Below are positions 60,701-64,000 of a DNA stretch of 64,000 bases, in pieces. The notes beneath the pieces were generated by a model that made no database searches, was not told where the DNA came from, and worked only from the letters and a program-made list of their open reading frames with translations. Within the stretch, counting starts at the first letter, position 1; each line of letters starts with the position of its first letter. The DNA is from Owenia fusiformis. Lineage: Eukaryota; Annelida; Polychaeta; Sabellida; Oweniidae. The stretch is from the NCBI GenBank assembly GCA_903813345.2, contig CAIIXF020000005.1, positions 12,713,375 to 12,777,374 of the forward strand. The letters run 5' to 3'. The position numbers and the translations under genes are program-made.

Positions 60701-61577
60701 ATTTTATTTGTTTTGACTGAGGTTTTTATATTTGTTTTGACTGTAGTTTTTATTTCTTTTGACTGTTGTTTTTATCTGTTTTAATTCATGAATGCAACCC
60801 CTGATATACAATATAATTTTAGTTTTTTGATCTTGAACCAGCCGTTTAGCCAGCTTTTGCCAAGGGGGTGGTCAGTTTTTAAAAAACATTCCAGGGGGCG
60901 CAAATTGAAAATTTCGCCGGAAAATAACTAAATAAGTGCTCAAAATTGTGAAAAAAGTATGATTTTGAAGCCCCTGATGAATAAATTTAACAAAAAAACC
61001 TTGTGTTTCATCTATGATTCTCTTGAAATATATATTAGTTATCAGCATATAGTACTAGTAAATTGCCATCGAACTAATGAAAATACTATTTTGAACATAT
61101 TTATGTTGAAACAATTGTAACAAATGTAGAAACTATGCACTGAAAGTTATCTTAGTAGTTAATGATGAAAATGATATCACCTTTTAAAAATGTATTTATT
61201 TGAAGATAAAACATATAAGGTGAGCAATACTTATATAAAGATATAATACAAATTCTCATTAAATACAATTTTTACAAATCTAATCAGTAAAGTAGATTTC
61301 CCATATTTTTTGACTCAAACCCAAATAAATCTAACAAAGAGTTTATTCATAAGTGAAGATTGTTTTGAAAATAATGGTAAAAATAAAAAATGGTTTTATA
61401 CATAGCTTATGACACTGTACGATATAGGAAGTAAATGCTACTTAAGAATTTCATATCAATATACATAGAAGCGATATAGTTAAACAGCTACAAAATACAC
61501 AAAAACTTACCAAAAATTTGCCCGAGAGATTCTGGTATAAAAACTGCCGCAAATGCGACAAATTTCAAAATTAACAT
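21696..61577 (-). CDS. CONT: Contactin with N-terminal C-type lectin domain, complete, 26 coding exons
   Basis: Cell-surface adhesion protein of the contactin family. In insects the CTLD-bearing contactin is a septate-junction component, and in vertebrates contactins act at axon-glia contacts; neural or junctional adhesion here is inference. All 26 exons have GT-AG borders and consistent phase; lengths sum to 3696 nt, giving 1231 residues. Order: signal peptide (1-21), CTLD (23-165), Ig1 (173-285), Ig2 (286-387), Ig3 (388-491), Ig4 (492-587), Ig5 (588-684), Ig6 (685-791), FN3-1 (792-890), FN3-2 (891-1002), FN3-3 (1003-1106), FN3-4 (1107-1204), hydrophobic tail (1205-1231). Nearly all domain borders are phase 1, as usual for Ig and FN3 modules. 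The start is the first Met of a signal peptide. The intron between exons 4 and 5 is 12.2 kb. A GPCR gene is nested antisense in intron 23. Four introns carry tandem arrays derived from the neighbouring exon edge. The gene symbol is by family. Confidence 0.95.
21779..22623. other. Contactin intron 25
   Basis: Noncoding. Two close copies of a ~25-bp stretch (ACATTACTGAACCATT...GTGCCAT) lie at about 22340 and 22386. Nothing else recognisable. Confidence 0.5.
22624..22801 (-). CDS. CONT: Contactin exon 25: second half of FN3-4
   Basis: Starts VVYWKQGETMKNAM and contains HKLEPEVIYILRVLGYSRGG. The acceptor and first codons are partly copied in a short tandem array immediately upstream. Confidence 0.93.
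22779..23020. repeat. Tandem array derived from exon 25 acceptor edge
   Basis: Four copies, 58-68 bp apart, of AGAAATTGTTATGATTGCA plus sequence corresponding to the start of exon 25 (minus strand VVYWKQG). The most distal copy (22952-22995) keeps a full acceptor and encodes VVYWKQGKTMK before a stop; the two middle copies are eroded. Confidence 0.75.
23315..23430 (-). CDS. CONT: Contactin exon 24: first half of FN3-4
   Basis: Contains NAPEEVNVITLTTTSIEVIW and ends QEPLQGYK in phase 0. The donor is GTATTT, the weakest-looking in the gene. Confidence 0.91.
23585..25945. mobile_element. TTAA-flanked element, type b, copy 1 (interrupted)
   Basis: Flanked by TTAA (23581-23584, 25946-25949). Ends AGTCCCCGTCTAGAG / ATGGGGCCT. 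Homologous to 48239-49081 except for a 1.7-kb insertion at 23825-25533 and a deletion of about 190 bp near 23640. It lies within contactin intron 23. Confidence 0.75.
23825..25533. mobile_element. Helentron/HINE-like element, family A, with central satellite
   Basis: Left end CAAGGCATTAACATGACAAA then ATGTCACCACC. Right end is the hairpin TGTCACCACTTTTGGTGGTGACA, whose right arm is complementary to the left end. Between them are roughly eleven copies of a unit of about 140 bp (AATTTAGTCAATTTGAAGCA, AAGGTCATTGAAGGTCAAAT, GAGAACATGTAGATGATTTT), then GCCGGACGCCGGACGCC and CAACCTCCAACCACC runs. The insertion limits are set by the uninterrupted host repeat at 48660. Confidence 0.8.
26152..27183 (+). 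CDS. Rhodopsin-class GPCR, FMRFamide-receptor-like orphan, intronless
   Basis: A 343-residue seven-helix receptor. I chose the ATG at 26152. The frame extends upstream only to a stop at 26029 and has no earlier ATG, though a spliced upstream start is possible. The N-terminus is rich in N-glycosylation sites (NIT, NQS, NIS, NVT, NTT). TM1 carries GNTLAFLVL, TM3 ends VDRYIHITNPL (DRY motif), TM7 reads NSAFNFVIYFMIGKSFRKRL (NPxxY changed to NFxxY, as in FMRFamide-type receptors). In TM2 the usual LAxxD is LAITE, so the conserved sodium-site Asp appears to be Glu. It has a short basic C-tail ending TTGLE. A neuropeptide ligand is likely but unidentified. Nested antisense in contactin intron 23, without internal introns, suggesting a retrogene-like origin. 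Confidence 0.9.
   Translation: MENITFNQSSVTFINNDENISLNVTNISQSKNTTNSDEDNWLKVFQFVLDKVLSYIVIGLGLVGNTLAFLVLSKEKVLNTRVFLLKTLAITESTFLLLMLPLVMLYNHQKEFIKLGAVDDHIATFLYNVQLPIVSIASTLTFWMVVLVTVDRYIHITNPLRATTLLTVKRMKWTVGCLIVGACLYNIPRFFERSGAICLLHCNPSYRIIYHVILNAVFRSCGPVVTVFILNVRLVQSILSSQSKRKELTNKEIEERNHVITMIAIVSLFIICSITHIITNIMMMLIYNHVIPFPNFYSLLVSFSNFFLMCNSAFNFVIYFMIGKSFRKRLKQLIMRKRTTGLE
27198..27432. mobile_element. Small TIR element
   Basis: Ends TTATTATTACCACC and its complement GGTGGTAATAATA, with a TGTGACGTCATAGCGG motif inside that is also seen at 4350. Limits are approximate. Confidence 0.45.
27436..27535. mobile_element. Hairpin MITE
   Basis: AATAACGTCATTTCTGCGAG, CAATATAGTGAAATAT and their complements around a TTGGGCCTTCAGCCC loop. 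About 100 bp near-perfect hairpin. Confidence 0.7.
27730..28135. repeat. Irregular ~40-bp tandem repeat
   Basis: Repeating TATTATGCAGATTCGCAAGA and AAAATATGCAAG blocks with variable spacing, in contactin intron 23 downstream of the GPCR gene. Confidence 0.6.
28460..28649 (-). CDS. CONT: Contactin exon 23: second half of FN3-3
   Basis: Starts ITYWKRD, joining in phase 0 to YGYR of exon 22, and contains GLNPNTFYVVNVMAFNSAGN. Confidence 0.94.
29440..29665. mobile_element. Foldback MITE
   Basis: Inverted arms AACTGCAGTTAGCTTCATTC / GAATGAAGCTAGCTGCAGTT extended by AAGATGGTTGCC on one side and its complement on the other. In contactin intron 22. Confidence 0.65.
30085..30232. repeat. ~41-bp tandem repeat, four copies
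   Basis: AGTAATGGATTTGTG(T/C)TTTTAATCAACCCCCAA unit repeated four times. Confidence 0.75.
30411..33155. repeat. ~59-bp array, about 46 units, derived from exon 22 donor edge
   Basis: Unit on the plus strand: CTTACCCTGTATTCATATAA, then GCCCCCTGGTTGTATTTCAA, then GCCTGACTTTGCCCATG. On the coding strand every unit contains the end of exon 22 (ATATGAATACAGG) followed by the donor GTAAGC. At least three variant types occur (CCCCCTGG, TGCTCTGG and CCGCTGGTCG); the TGCTCTGG and CCGCTGGTCG types recur as an adjacent pair, which is higher-order structure. It abuts the real exon 22 donor at 33155/33156. Confidence 0.9.
33156..33277 (-). CDS. CONT: Contactin exon 22: first half of FN3-3
   Basis: Contains NATALLVSWDKIEEGR and ends GLLYGYR|GTAAGC in phase 0. 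Its last ~30 nt plus the donor are the seed of the roughly 46-unit array that fills the next 2.7 kb of intron. Confidence 0.93.
33633..33783 (-). CDS. CONT: Contactin exon 21: end of FN3-2
   Basis: Contains FWKPYEVMVQTMNNVGLGPT, the Y-x-V-x-V-x-x-x-N-x-x-G pattern closing FN3-2. Confidence 0.93.
33891..34048. repeat. Direct duplication, ~120 bp apart
   Basis: TGATACCTTTGCTATTAGAT followed by CTTTAAG occurs at about 33897 and again, with one change at the start, at about 34017. Confidence 0.55.
34290..34442. mobile_element. HINE-like family A, short copy without satellite
   Basis: CAAGGCATTAACACACAAAATATCACCACTTGCC at the left (written in two parts in family A also) and TTACCACTTGTGGTGGTTAT hairpin at the right, about 150 bp. 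The central satellite is absent. Confidence 0.65.
34454..34604. mobile_element. Pogo/Tigger-like MITE remnant
   Basis: Left end CAGTGAAACCTGTACAG and right end ...AGAGAGGTTTTACTTTA resemble pogo-type CAGT(A/G)(A/G)AACCT termini. A related left end occurs at 52622. Degenerate. Confidence 0.4.
34638..34727 (-). CDS. CONT: Contactin exon 20: middle of FN3-2
   Basis: Exactly 30 codons in phase 0 on both sides; encodes GFGYIVQWREPGQSDKDW, strand C of FN3-2. FN3-2 is the only FN3 domain here split over three exons. Confidence 0.92.
35275..35369 (-). CDS. CONT: Contactin exon 19: start of FN3-2
   Basis: Encodes NVGGGGGKVGDLTITWD. A glycine run before the FN3-2 Trp strand is also typical of contactins. 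Ends in phase 0. Confidence 0.93.
35954..36091 (-). CDS. CONT: Contactin exon 18: second half of FN3-1
   Basis: Contains LTNLSPWSSYRFRVRAENDL, the L-x-P-x-x-x-Y-x-F-R-V-x-A-x-N pattern of FN3 strands E-F, then GTGPSS. Confidence 0.94.
36370..36515. mobile_element. HINE-like family A, short copy
   Basis: GAGGCATTAACACACAAAAT, GTCACCACTGGCC, a CCGACTGCCGAATGC run and the final hairpin TGTCACCACTTCTGGTGGTGA. Ends about 60 bp from contactin exon 17. Confidence 0.65.
36573..36731 (-). CDS. CONT: Contactin exon 17: first half of FN3-1
   Basis: Starts GPPGEPGG, the Pro-rich hinge before FN3-1, and holds the strand-B Trp in MRLRWQPGAGFG, followed by TTYVMEGFNR. Confidence 0.93.
36955..37083. mobile_element. 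Foldback MITE
   Basis: Arms ATTCTATTTTCGATGAATAC and its near-complement GTATTCACCAAAAATAAAAT around a TTCAGGCGTGGAC centre. Confidence 0.6.
37251..37380 (-). CDS. CONT: Contactin exon 16: second half of Ig6
   Basis: Contains LYLVNAQLWHEGQYTCYVET with the second Ig6 cysteine and ends ADVVVVG. Acceptor GATTAG, donor G|GTATGT. Confidence 0.93.
37686..37876 (-). CDS. CONT: Contactin exon 15: first half of Ig6
   Basis: Contains VNRTLVLMCQASVNP and YTYIWKHNNRKIDFY. It ends in phase 0 (AGG|GTATGT). Confidence 0.93.
37900..38250. mobile_element. Degenerate CAGGC-family element
   Basis: Contains CATGCAGTTTTTCA, TTTTGGGCCAAAATTGTC and the opposite GTGAAAAACTGCATAATTTT, as in the intact copies at 42592 and 52685. 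Boundaries are lost. A short G run lies at 38220. Confidence 0.45.
38251..39824. other. Contactin intron 14: TAAAATCATAATGAG motif cluster
   Basis: Holds three plus-strand copies of TAAAATCATAATGAG (about 38405, 39070, 39213), two followed by CAAAGGTCTTTCAGAAAGAT. The segment 39040-39225 is an inverted copy of 46275-46500. Confidence 0.6.
39825..40115 (-). CDS. CONT: Contactin exon 14: complete Ig5
   Basis: The only Ig domain here encoded by one exon. It contains GGNITILCNPEAAPKPEIIW and SSDMGRYSCEATNELG, so both cysteines and the Trp are present. Confidence 0.95.
40432..40556 (-). CDS. CONT: Contactin exon 13: second half of Ig4
   Basis: Encodes NNVLTISTIEDRDKGMYQC with the second Ig4 cysteine, then GTRFSTGQLRVL. 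Donor G|GTGTGT. Confidence 0.93.
41172..41334 (-). CDS. CONT: Contactin exon 12: first half of Ig4
   Basis: Encodes DPYFTLPLRDQHVDLRGS, then LVWRCEANSVPAATYSWYKN with the first Cys and core Trp of Ig4. Acceptor TTTATAG; donor AG|GTCAGT, a slightly weak donor. The acceptor and about the first 70 nt of this exon are copied at least five more times upstream in a 162-bp array. Only this copy runs through the tryptophan to a donor, so it is taken as the functional exon. Confidence 0.92.
41265..42430. repeat. 162-bp array derived from exon 12 acceptor edge
   Basis: GACCAATGAGCCACGGAGAT recurs at 41273, 41435, 41597, 41759, 41921 and 42083, exactly 162 bp apart; two decayed copies follow to about 42430. 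Each unit holds the exon 12 acceptor (minus strand TTTATAG|CTGACC), the first ~70 nt of the exon and intron. Six units are almost identical. Confidence 0.92.
42592..42784. mobile_element. CAGGCCCGTAGCCAG-ended element, 5-bp TSD, copy 1
   Basis: TIRs CAGGCCCGTAGCCAG / CTGGCTACGGGCCTG flanked by ATATT on both sides (42587-42591, 42785-42789). Contains a run of over 20 G at 42608 and CATGCAGTTTTTCACC. 193 bp. Confidence 0.8.
42814..43019 (-). CDS. CONT: Contactin exon 11: second half of Ig3
   Basis: Contains EYSWVREDGNGNPVD and VQMEDAGVYKCSVQRVGG, the core Trp and second Cys of Ig3. A CAGGC-ended foldback element begins about 30 bp past the donor. Confidence 0.93.
43407..43512 (-). CDS. CONT: Contactin exon 10: first half of Ig3
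   Basis: Contains PNDVKRGTNIRLECFAWG with the first Ig3 cysteine. Acceptor TTTTAG, donor AC|GTAAGT. Confidence 0.93.
44056..44265 (-). CDS. CONT: Contactin exon 9: second half of Ig2
   Basis: Encodes FQWYKDNTNNFIRPR and the second cysteine in TRDDYGDYYCMVKRER, followed by a linker ending MNVKEA. Confidence 0.94.
44461..44556 (-). CDS. CONT: Contactin exon 8: first half of Ig2
   Basis: Encodes FLQDFSKTKRSPIDVDAY and the first Ig2 cysteine in TSIECKPPSTNYG. Phase-1 entry and exit. Confidence 0.94.
44806..44993 (-). CDS. CONT: Contactin exon 7: second half of Ig1
   Basis: Begins with the core tryptophan (TWYKDVTNNK) and holds the second cysteine in ETNDNGAYQCSARNEFG, the standard DxGxYxC signature. 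Confidence 0.94.
45217..45295. mobile_element. 79-bp MITE next to exon 6
   Basis: Ends TACAGGGTGTCCA / TGGACACCCTGTA in an intron of 318 bp; its right end lies 16 bp from the exon 6 boundary. Confidence 0.75.
45312..45462 (-). CDS. CONT: Contactin exon 6: first half of Ig1
   Basis: Contains PRGPVLQTEPEST and the first Ig1 cysteine in VVRLMCDADAYPPADY. The donor is AC|GTAAGT. A 79-bp foldback element sits 16 bp beyond the exon end in the following intron. Confidence 0.94.
45851..45958 (-). CDS. CONT: Contactin exon 5: end of C-type lectin domain
   Basis: Encodes NKWAWHLVDQSEQLPFICEI, the terminal CTLD strand with its last cysteine, then a linker into Ig1 ending GERDFG. It lies 12.2 kb downstream of exon 4; the phase (G|GC) joins correctly. 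Confidence 0.93.
45959..48234. other. Contactin intron 4, right of exon 5: no gene
   Basis: Noncoding. Minus-oriented copies of the TAAAATCATAATGAG motif lie at about 46287, 46440 and 46793, and a variant in plus orientation at 47440. 46275-46500 is the inverted copy of 39040-39225. Confidence 0.55.
48239..49081. mobile_element. TTAA-flanked element, type b, copy 2 (uninterrupted)
   Basis: Flanked by TTAA (48235-48238, 49082-49085). Ends AGTCCCCGTCTAAAG / CACGGGGCCT. At 48660-48685 it preserves the site that is occupied by a HINE-like element in copy 1. Confidence 0.78.
49086..49439. mobile_element. TTAA-flanked element, type c
   Basis: Ends GGATGTTCCCTGGACGA / CTGACCAGGGAACATCC, flanked by TTAA on both sides (49082-49085, 49440-49443). 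The left TTAA is shared with the type b element. 354 bp. Confidence 0.78.
49444..50919. other. Contactin intron 4 segment, no gene
   Basis: No exon or defined element. Variants of the CATAATGA motif at about 49695 (minus) and 50327 (plus). Confidence 0.45.
50920..51733. mobile_element. Helentron/HINE-like element, family C
   Basis: Left end GAATCCCATCGAACATTT. Right end hairpin TCCGAACTTCGTTCGATGGGA, with its right arm complementary to the left end. Three internal copies of CTACCAAAAGTGTCATTAGA (50957, 51087, 51242) with AAAATGGCGGCCATTTT blocks, then a GACGGACG/GTACG microsatellite at 51637-51689 just before the hairpin. Confidence 0.75.
51734..52620. other. Contactin intron 4: dense TAAAATCATAATGAG motif segment
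   Basis: Four copies in one orientation at about 51848, 51939, 52079 (variant) and 52541, several followed by GGTAATTTGATACC or GGAAACCTAACACC. No exon. Confidence 0.5.
52685..52903. mobile_element. CAGGC(A/C)CGTAGCCAGG-ended element, 5-bp TSD, copy 2
   Basis: TIRs CAGGCACGTAGCCAGG / CCTGGCTACGGGCCTG flanked by CAGGT on both sides (52680-52684, 52904-52908). Internal ATGGTGAAAAACTGCATG and a G run at about 52843-52863. Confidence 0.8.
52909..58188. other. Contactin intron 4, distal part: no gene
   Basis: More than 5 kb with no supported exon or RNA gene. Plus-oriented CATAATGAG motifs at about 53552, 54214, 54694 and 57530, and CTGCATAATGA variants at about 55205, 56420 and 57178. Confidence 0.5.
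58189..58343 (-). CDS. CONT: Contactin exon 4: C-type lectin domain long-loop region
   Basis: Encodes RWYTSGRR, YYWEGDGTDIQRFEAW and NIMYAWDG. The canonical calcium-dependent sugar-binding triplets (EPN or QPD, and WND) are not present, so classical mannose or galactose binding is not supported. Separated from exon 3 by an intron that is mostly one 816-bp Mutator-like element. Confidence 0.93.
58479..59294. mobile_element. Mutator-like MITE with 9-bp TSD
   Basis: Perfect 9-bp duplication GTTAACATA (58470-58478, 59295-59303). TIRs begin TAGCCTTGCCCAAGTCGGT and continue imperfectly for about 60 bp to ACCGCCTTGTAC. 816 bp with no transposase frame. It fills most of the intron between contactin exons 3 and 4. 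Confidence 0.85.
59323..59414 (-). CDS. CONT: Contactin exon 3: C-type lectin domain
   Basis: Encodes DNGATLLSVNDNGEH and ends DPGPGR. GATLLSVND is a hallmark of the CTLD segment after the first helix. Acceptor TTACAG, donor GTAAAT. Confidence 0.93.
59425..59545. mobile_element. HINE-like family A, short degenerate copy
   Basis: CAAGGCATGAACATGCAAAA, TGTCACCACCCACCATTTGT, then TTGGAGACTATAACAATATA; the final hairpin is lost. Adjacent to contactin exon 3. Confidence 0.55.
59878..60330. repeat. 146-bp array derived from exon 2 donor edge
   Basis: CTTACACTACATGATATTTT recurs at 59978, 60124 and 60270, each 146 bp apart; the last is the real exon 2 donor. Each copy carries about 57 nt of the exon 3' half and GTAAGT on the coding strand. 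A more diverged partial copy lies at 59878-59975. Confidence 0.88.
60275..60369 (-). CDS. CONT: Contactin exon 2: start of C-type lectin domain
   Basis: Opens with CPPGW and continues RCYRFQRF, the classic first-cysteine region of a C-type lectin-like domain, ending at AKISCS. Acceptor TTTTAG, donor GTAAGT. The last ~57 nt plus the donor are duplicated twice downstream in the intron at a 146-bp spacing; only this copy has the acceptor and the first two cysteines. Confidence 0.93.
60550..60790. repeat. ~20-bp tandem repeat
   Basis: About ten copies of TTTTATTTGTTTTGACTGTAG in contactin intron 1. Confidence 0.75.
60830..60975. mobile_element. Truncated CAGGC-family element
   Basis: CAGCCGTTTAGCCAG...GCCAAGGGGGTGG, AAGTGCTCAAAATTGTGAAA and GATTTTGAAGCCCC as in the intact copy at 52685. 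The right end is lost. Confidence 0.5.
61511..61577 (-). CDS. CONT: Contactin exon 1: start codon and signal peptide
   Basis: Encodes MLILKFVAFAAVFIPESLG and three further residues, a typical short signal peptide (one Lys, hydrophobic core, small residue before the likely cleavage near Gly-Gln). The donor is G|GTAAGT; the single leftover G completes a codon with exon 2. Any 5' UTR exon further right was not identified. Confidence 0.9.
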
Positions 61578-64000
61578 AGCTCAGTTTAAAATCTACATGA
61601 ATTTCTATACAAAATGGCGGTGTAATATAGAGAGTTTGAATTGAGAAAAGGGTTGAAAGTCCAGAGCTAGTTGATGAGTAATCCTGGTTTACCTGAGTTA
61701 TCAGCGAGTTGATTGTTGAAACAAATAAAACATGTTTGATAATGAACAGAAATATAAATTAATTATTAACTAGTATAAACTACACTGTTTATCATATTTA
61801 TTATTATTATGTGATGGCATCATTTTGGCAATTACTGCCAAAGTTAAAATATTATTTGATGTGAAACTTTCTATATTTCCACTTACAAGTTTTTTTTAAA
61901 AACTTTTACCCCATGAAACCCCATCATGATACACCATGACATCTCATTTCTTCCCAGCCCTGAGTTTCAGGTGAAACAGAAAGATGCTATTAGTATCAGA
62001 ATGATGAAACCCATTCTTGAACAGAATTGTCTATCAAAATTACTATTAGTGTATCAATTATTGAAATGTTTATTTCAGTTTGGTTTTTAACCTCTTGAAT
62101 CCCAGATTCTAAAATTGGCATGAAACCAGAGAATTTTTCATTTTTTGCCACCTTTTGACATTTTATTACATACCTATACAACTTTAGATGCTCAGCTTAG
62201 TAAAATTGGATGGCAGAGATCATTTCTACACGTTTTAAAACAATTTTTGTGTAAATTGGATGAAAATTGTTCAAATGAGAGCAATTTTTGTGAAAAATTT
62301 TGTGACGGATTTTCTCGTCCCTCTGGGCACCAGTCTTATTTCATTTGTGACGGATATATCCGTCACTCTGGGTATTCAAGAGAAATACCTACATGTAAAT
62401 GTAGATTTTTGTGAACAATTTCAATTTTATTTAAGAATTGAAATGCAAATATAGGGGTAAATTGTTTTTTAAATATTTTTAATTCAAACTGTCCACCACA
62501 TAAATAACACAGCATCTGTACGACTTAGTCCAGTTTTAGTTTATATACCAAACGAAAGCTTATTGCAAAGAAATAGAAAACATACGTTGGATTTGGGAGT
62601 TATTGTTTTTACACTAAAGGAAAAAATATTCTTGCAATATAAGGTGAATTGAGGGTAGGGACTGCTGTGAAATAATGAACATAAGTGACATCTATCTAAA
62701 ATTATATGTAGTTATTAGTGATTGATTGCACATCAGCAAAATAATTTAACTAATCAAATCGCTGGATTTAATGCGCATGGAACCTCGCACAGATGGCCCC
62801 TGTAGTATAAATTGATCTTGGCATGGCAATATACTGCAGTTTCCTGGAATTTGATGAAAAGATATACAGAAGAATAAAAAAATAATAATTTGGCACATTT
62901 TGCTAAAAATTGAACATTAAGTCGAAAAATATGAAATTTGTGTTTCCGTGTAAAGAAAATAGTTCCGATAAAAATGGCGGACTAAATGCAGAATTAACAA
63001 GTAAAATCACATCAAGATTTTTTGCCTATTATAGCAAAACTTTTGCTTTGTTTGTGCATTCTATCCTTGAGATAAGAGTCTTAGGCATATATAGGAAAAT
63101 CCGTTTCTGAAAGAACACTCTTTTGTTTGAAAACCCATCGACTGTGTGTGGCCCTGCCAGCCCTCCCAGATAAATGCATTTTTGAAGAGATAAACACAAA
63201 TTAGACTACCCAAACACGATCATACAAGCCCATCCAAAGGGGGTGGTGTTGGCACCCACTTTTTGAGAGATTTGTATTTAATGATACAAATATGATGGGT
63301 TTCAGATATGCTGAGAATGCACCAAAGAGGGCATATAAGAGAGGGTCTAAATTTCAAATTATTATTCTCAAACATATATTTTATAGTAAGCTTACATTCC
63401 AGATTCACAGTTCTTCCAGTTGAGATAGCGCCTCTGCAGGAGTGACAGACTGAGAGGCAAGACTGAATATAGGCCGTCCAACTGTCCCGCAATTTGCGTA
63501 TTTGTCACGCCTTTAATGAAGAAATTGAAGTCATGCAAGCTTTTTTTGCGTGACAGAATATGTTACGCAAATACGCATTTTACCTGATAATTGTCAAGCA
63601 AAAATATTTCTGTAGAAGAACTTCAAAAAAATGAATGTCGATACATAAAAAAAAACGAACACTGAAGAAAGACGAACGCATTTTGTTCGGAAAATTCGCG
63701 GGAATTCTGTATATGTCACGCATTTGCTTCGAAATTTTTTACCTCACAGGCGTAACCAGGGGGTGTCAGGCCTGTAGCCAGGATTTGCCAAGGGGGGTTC
63801 ACTTTTTGAATTTTTTTGGTGAAAAACTACATGATTTTGAAAGATTTTTTGGGTGCAATTGCATCCCCCCATAACCAATAAAAATAAAACCATGAGAAAG
63901 AAGAAGAAAAGAGCTATTAAAATGCTTTATTTTTGCAACAATCGCACACCCCCACAGGGGGGGTCGCAGGATTCAGGCGATTGAGGTGTCCAGTATTTTG
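61578..64000. other. Upstream flank of contactin / possible 5' UTR region
   Basis: No confident promoter or 5' exon identified. Contains the 62089 element, the second copy of the 16787 repeat at 61910, and a truncated CAGGC-family element at about 63768-63870 (CAGGCCTGTAGCCAGGATTT). Confidence 0.4.
62089..62383. mobile_element. Possible TTAA-type MITE
   Basis: Left TTAACCTCTTGAATCCCAGA and right TCTGGGTATTCAAGAG form a TIR. The interior has two GTGACGGAT...CGTC blocks. The right TTAA is not preserved. Confidence 0.5.

Noticed and set aside
63380-63490. Cys-containing minus-strand segment ending ATGTAAGC, considered as a contactin 5' exon
   Set aside because: The signal-peptide exon at 61511-61577 joins exon 2 in phase and explains the N-terminus; this segment has no domain similarity.

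Overview
The window is AT-rich animal nuclear DNA: genes are split by GT-AG introns, introns are long and full of small mobile elements, and nothing is organised in operons. The transposon content (Helentron-like elements with central repeats and a 3' hairpin, many foldback elements, GACG and CCGCC microsatellites) and a contactin that carries a C-type lectin domain point to a marine lophotrochozoan, probably a bivalve mollusc. The species is an inference. No tRNA, rRNA or CRISPR was seen.

Layout: two minus-strand genes lie head to tail. (1) DCPS, the scavenger mRNA-decapping enzyme, has its first four coding exons between 19365 and 7810. Its last exon(s), with the catalytic histidine triad, are off the left edge. 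(2) Contactin is complete from the start codon at 61577 to the stop at 21696. I traced 26 coding exons whose phases all join and whose lengths sum to 3696 nt (1231 residues): signal peptide, C-type lectin domain, six Ig domains, four fibronectin III domains and a C-terminal tail resembling a GPI signal. Its poly(A) signal is about 0.7 kb from the DCPS start.

Two plus-strand genes are nested antisense in introns. A two-exon gene for a secreted, very charged repeat protein (12099-15079; 941 residues) lies in a DCPS intron. An apparently intronless peptide-receptor-like GPCR (26152-27183) lies in contactin intron 23.

The most unusual signal is that contactin has four separate tandem arrays, each made from one edge of one of its own exons plus flanking intron. 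They copy the donor side of exon 2 (146-bp unit), the acceptor side of exon 12 (162 bp), the donor side of exon 22 (about 59 bp, about 46 units) and the acceptor side of exon 25 (about 60 bp). Each array carries surplus splice sites. The 162-bp array is open in the contactin frame for 309 codons, so use of an upstream acceptor would add multiples of 54 residues in frame.

The remainder is mobile DNA. It includes a 1293-bp element with CACGGTG termini and a 5-bp target duplication (Transib/RAG-like signature), an 816-bp Mutator-like element with a 9-bp duplication, a mariner-like element with an hAT-like element nested in it, several TTAA-flanked elements, two copies of a CAGGC-ended family with 5-bp duplications, and three unrelated elements that share one Helentron/HINE-like architecture. 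One of the last has its empty site preserved in a second copy of its host repeat. A 15-bp motif, TAAAATCATAATGAG, recurs many times in the contactin introns and is not explained by any element I could define.
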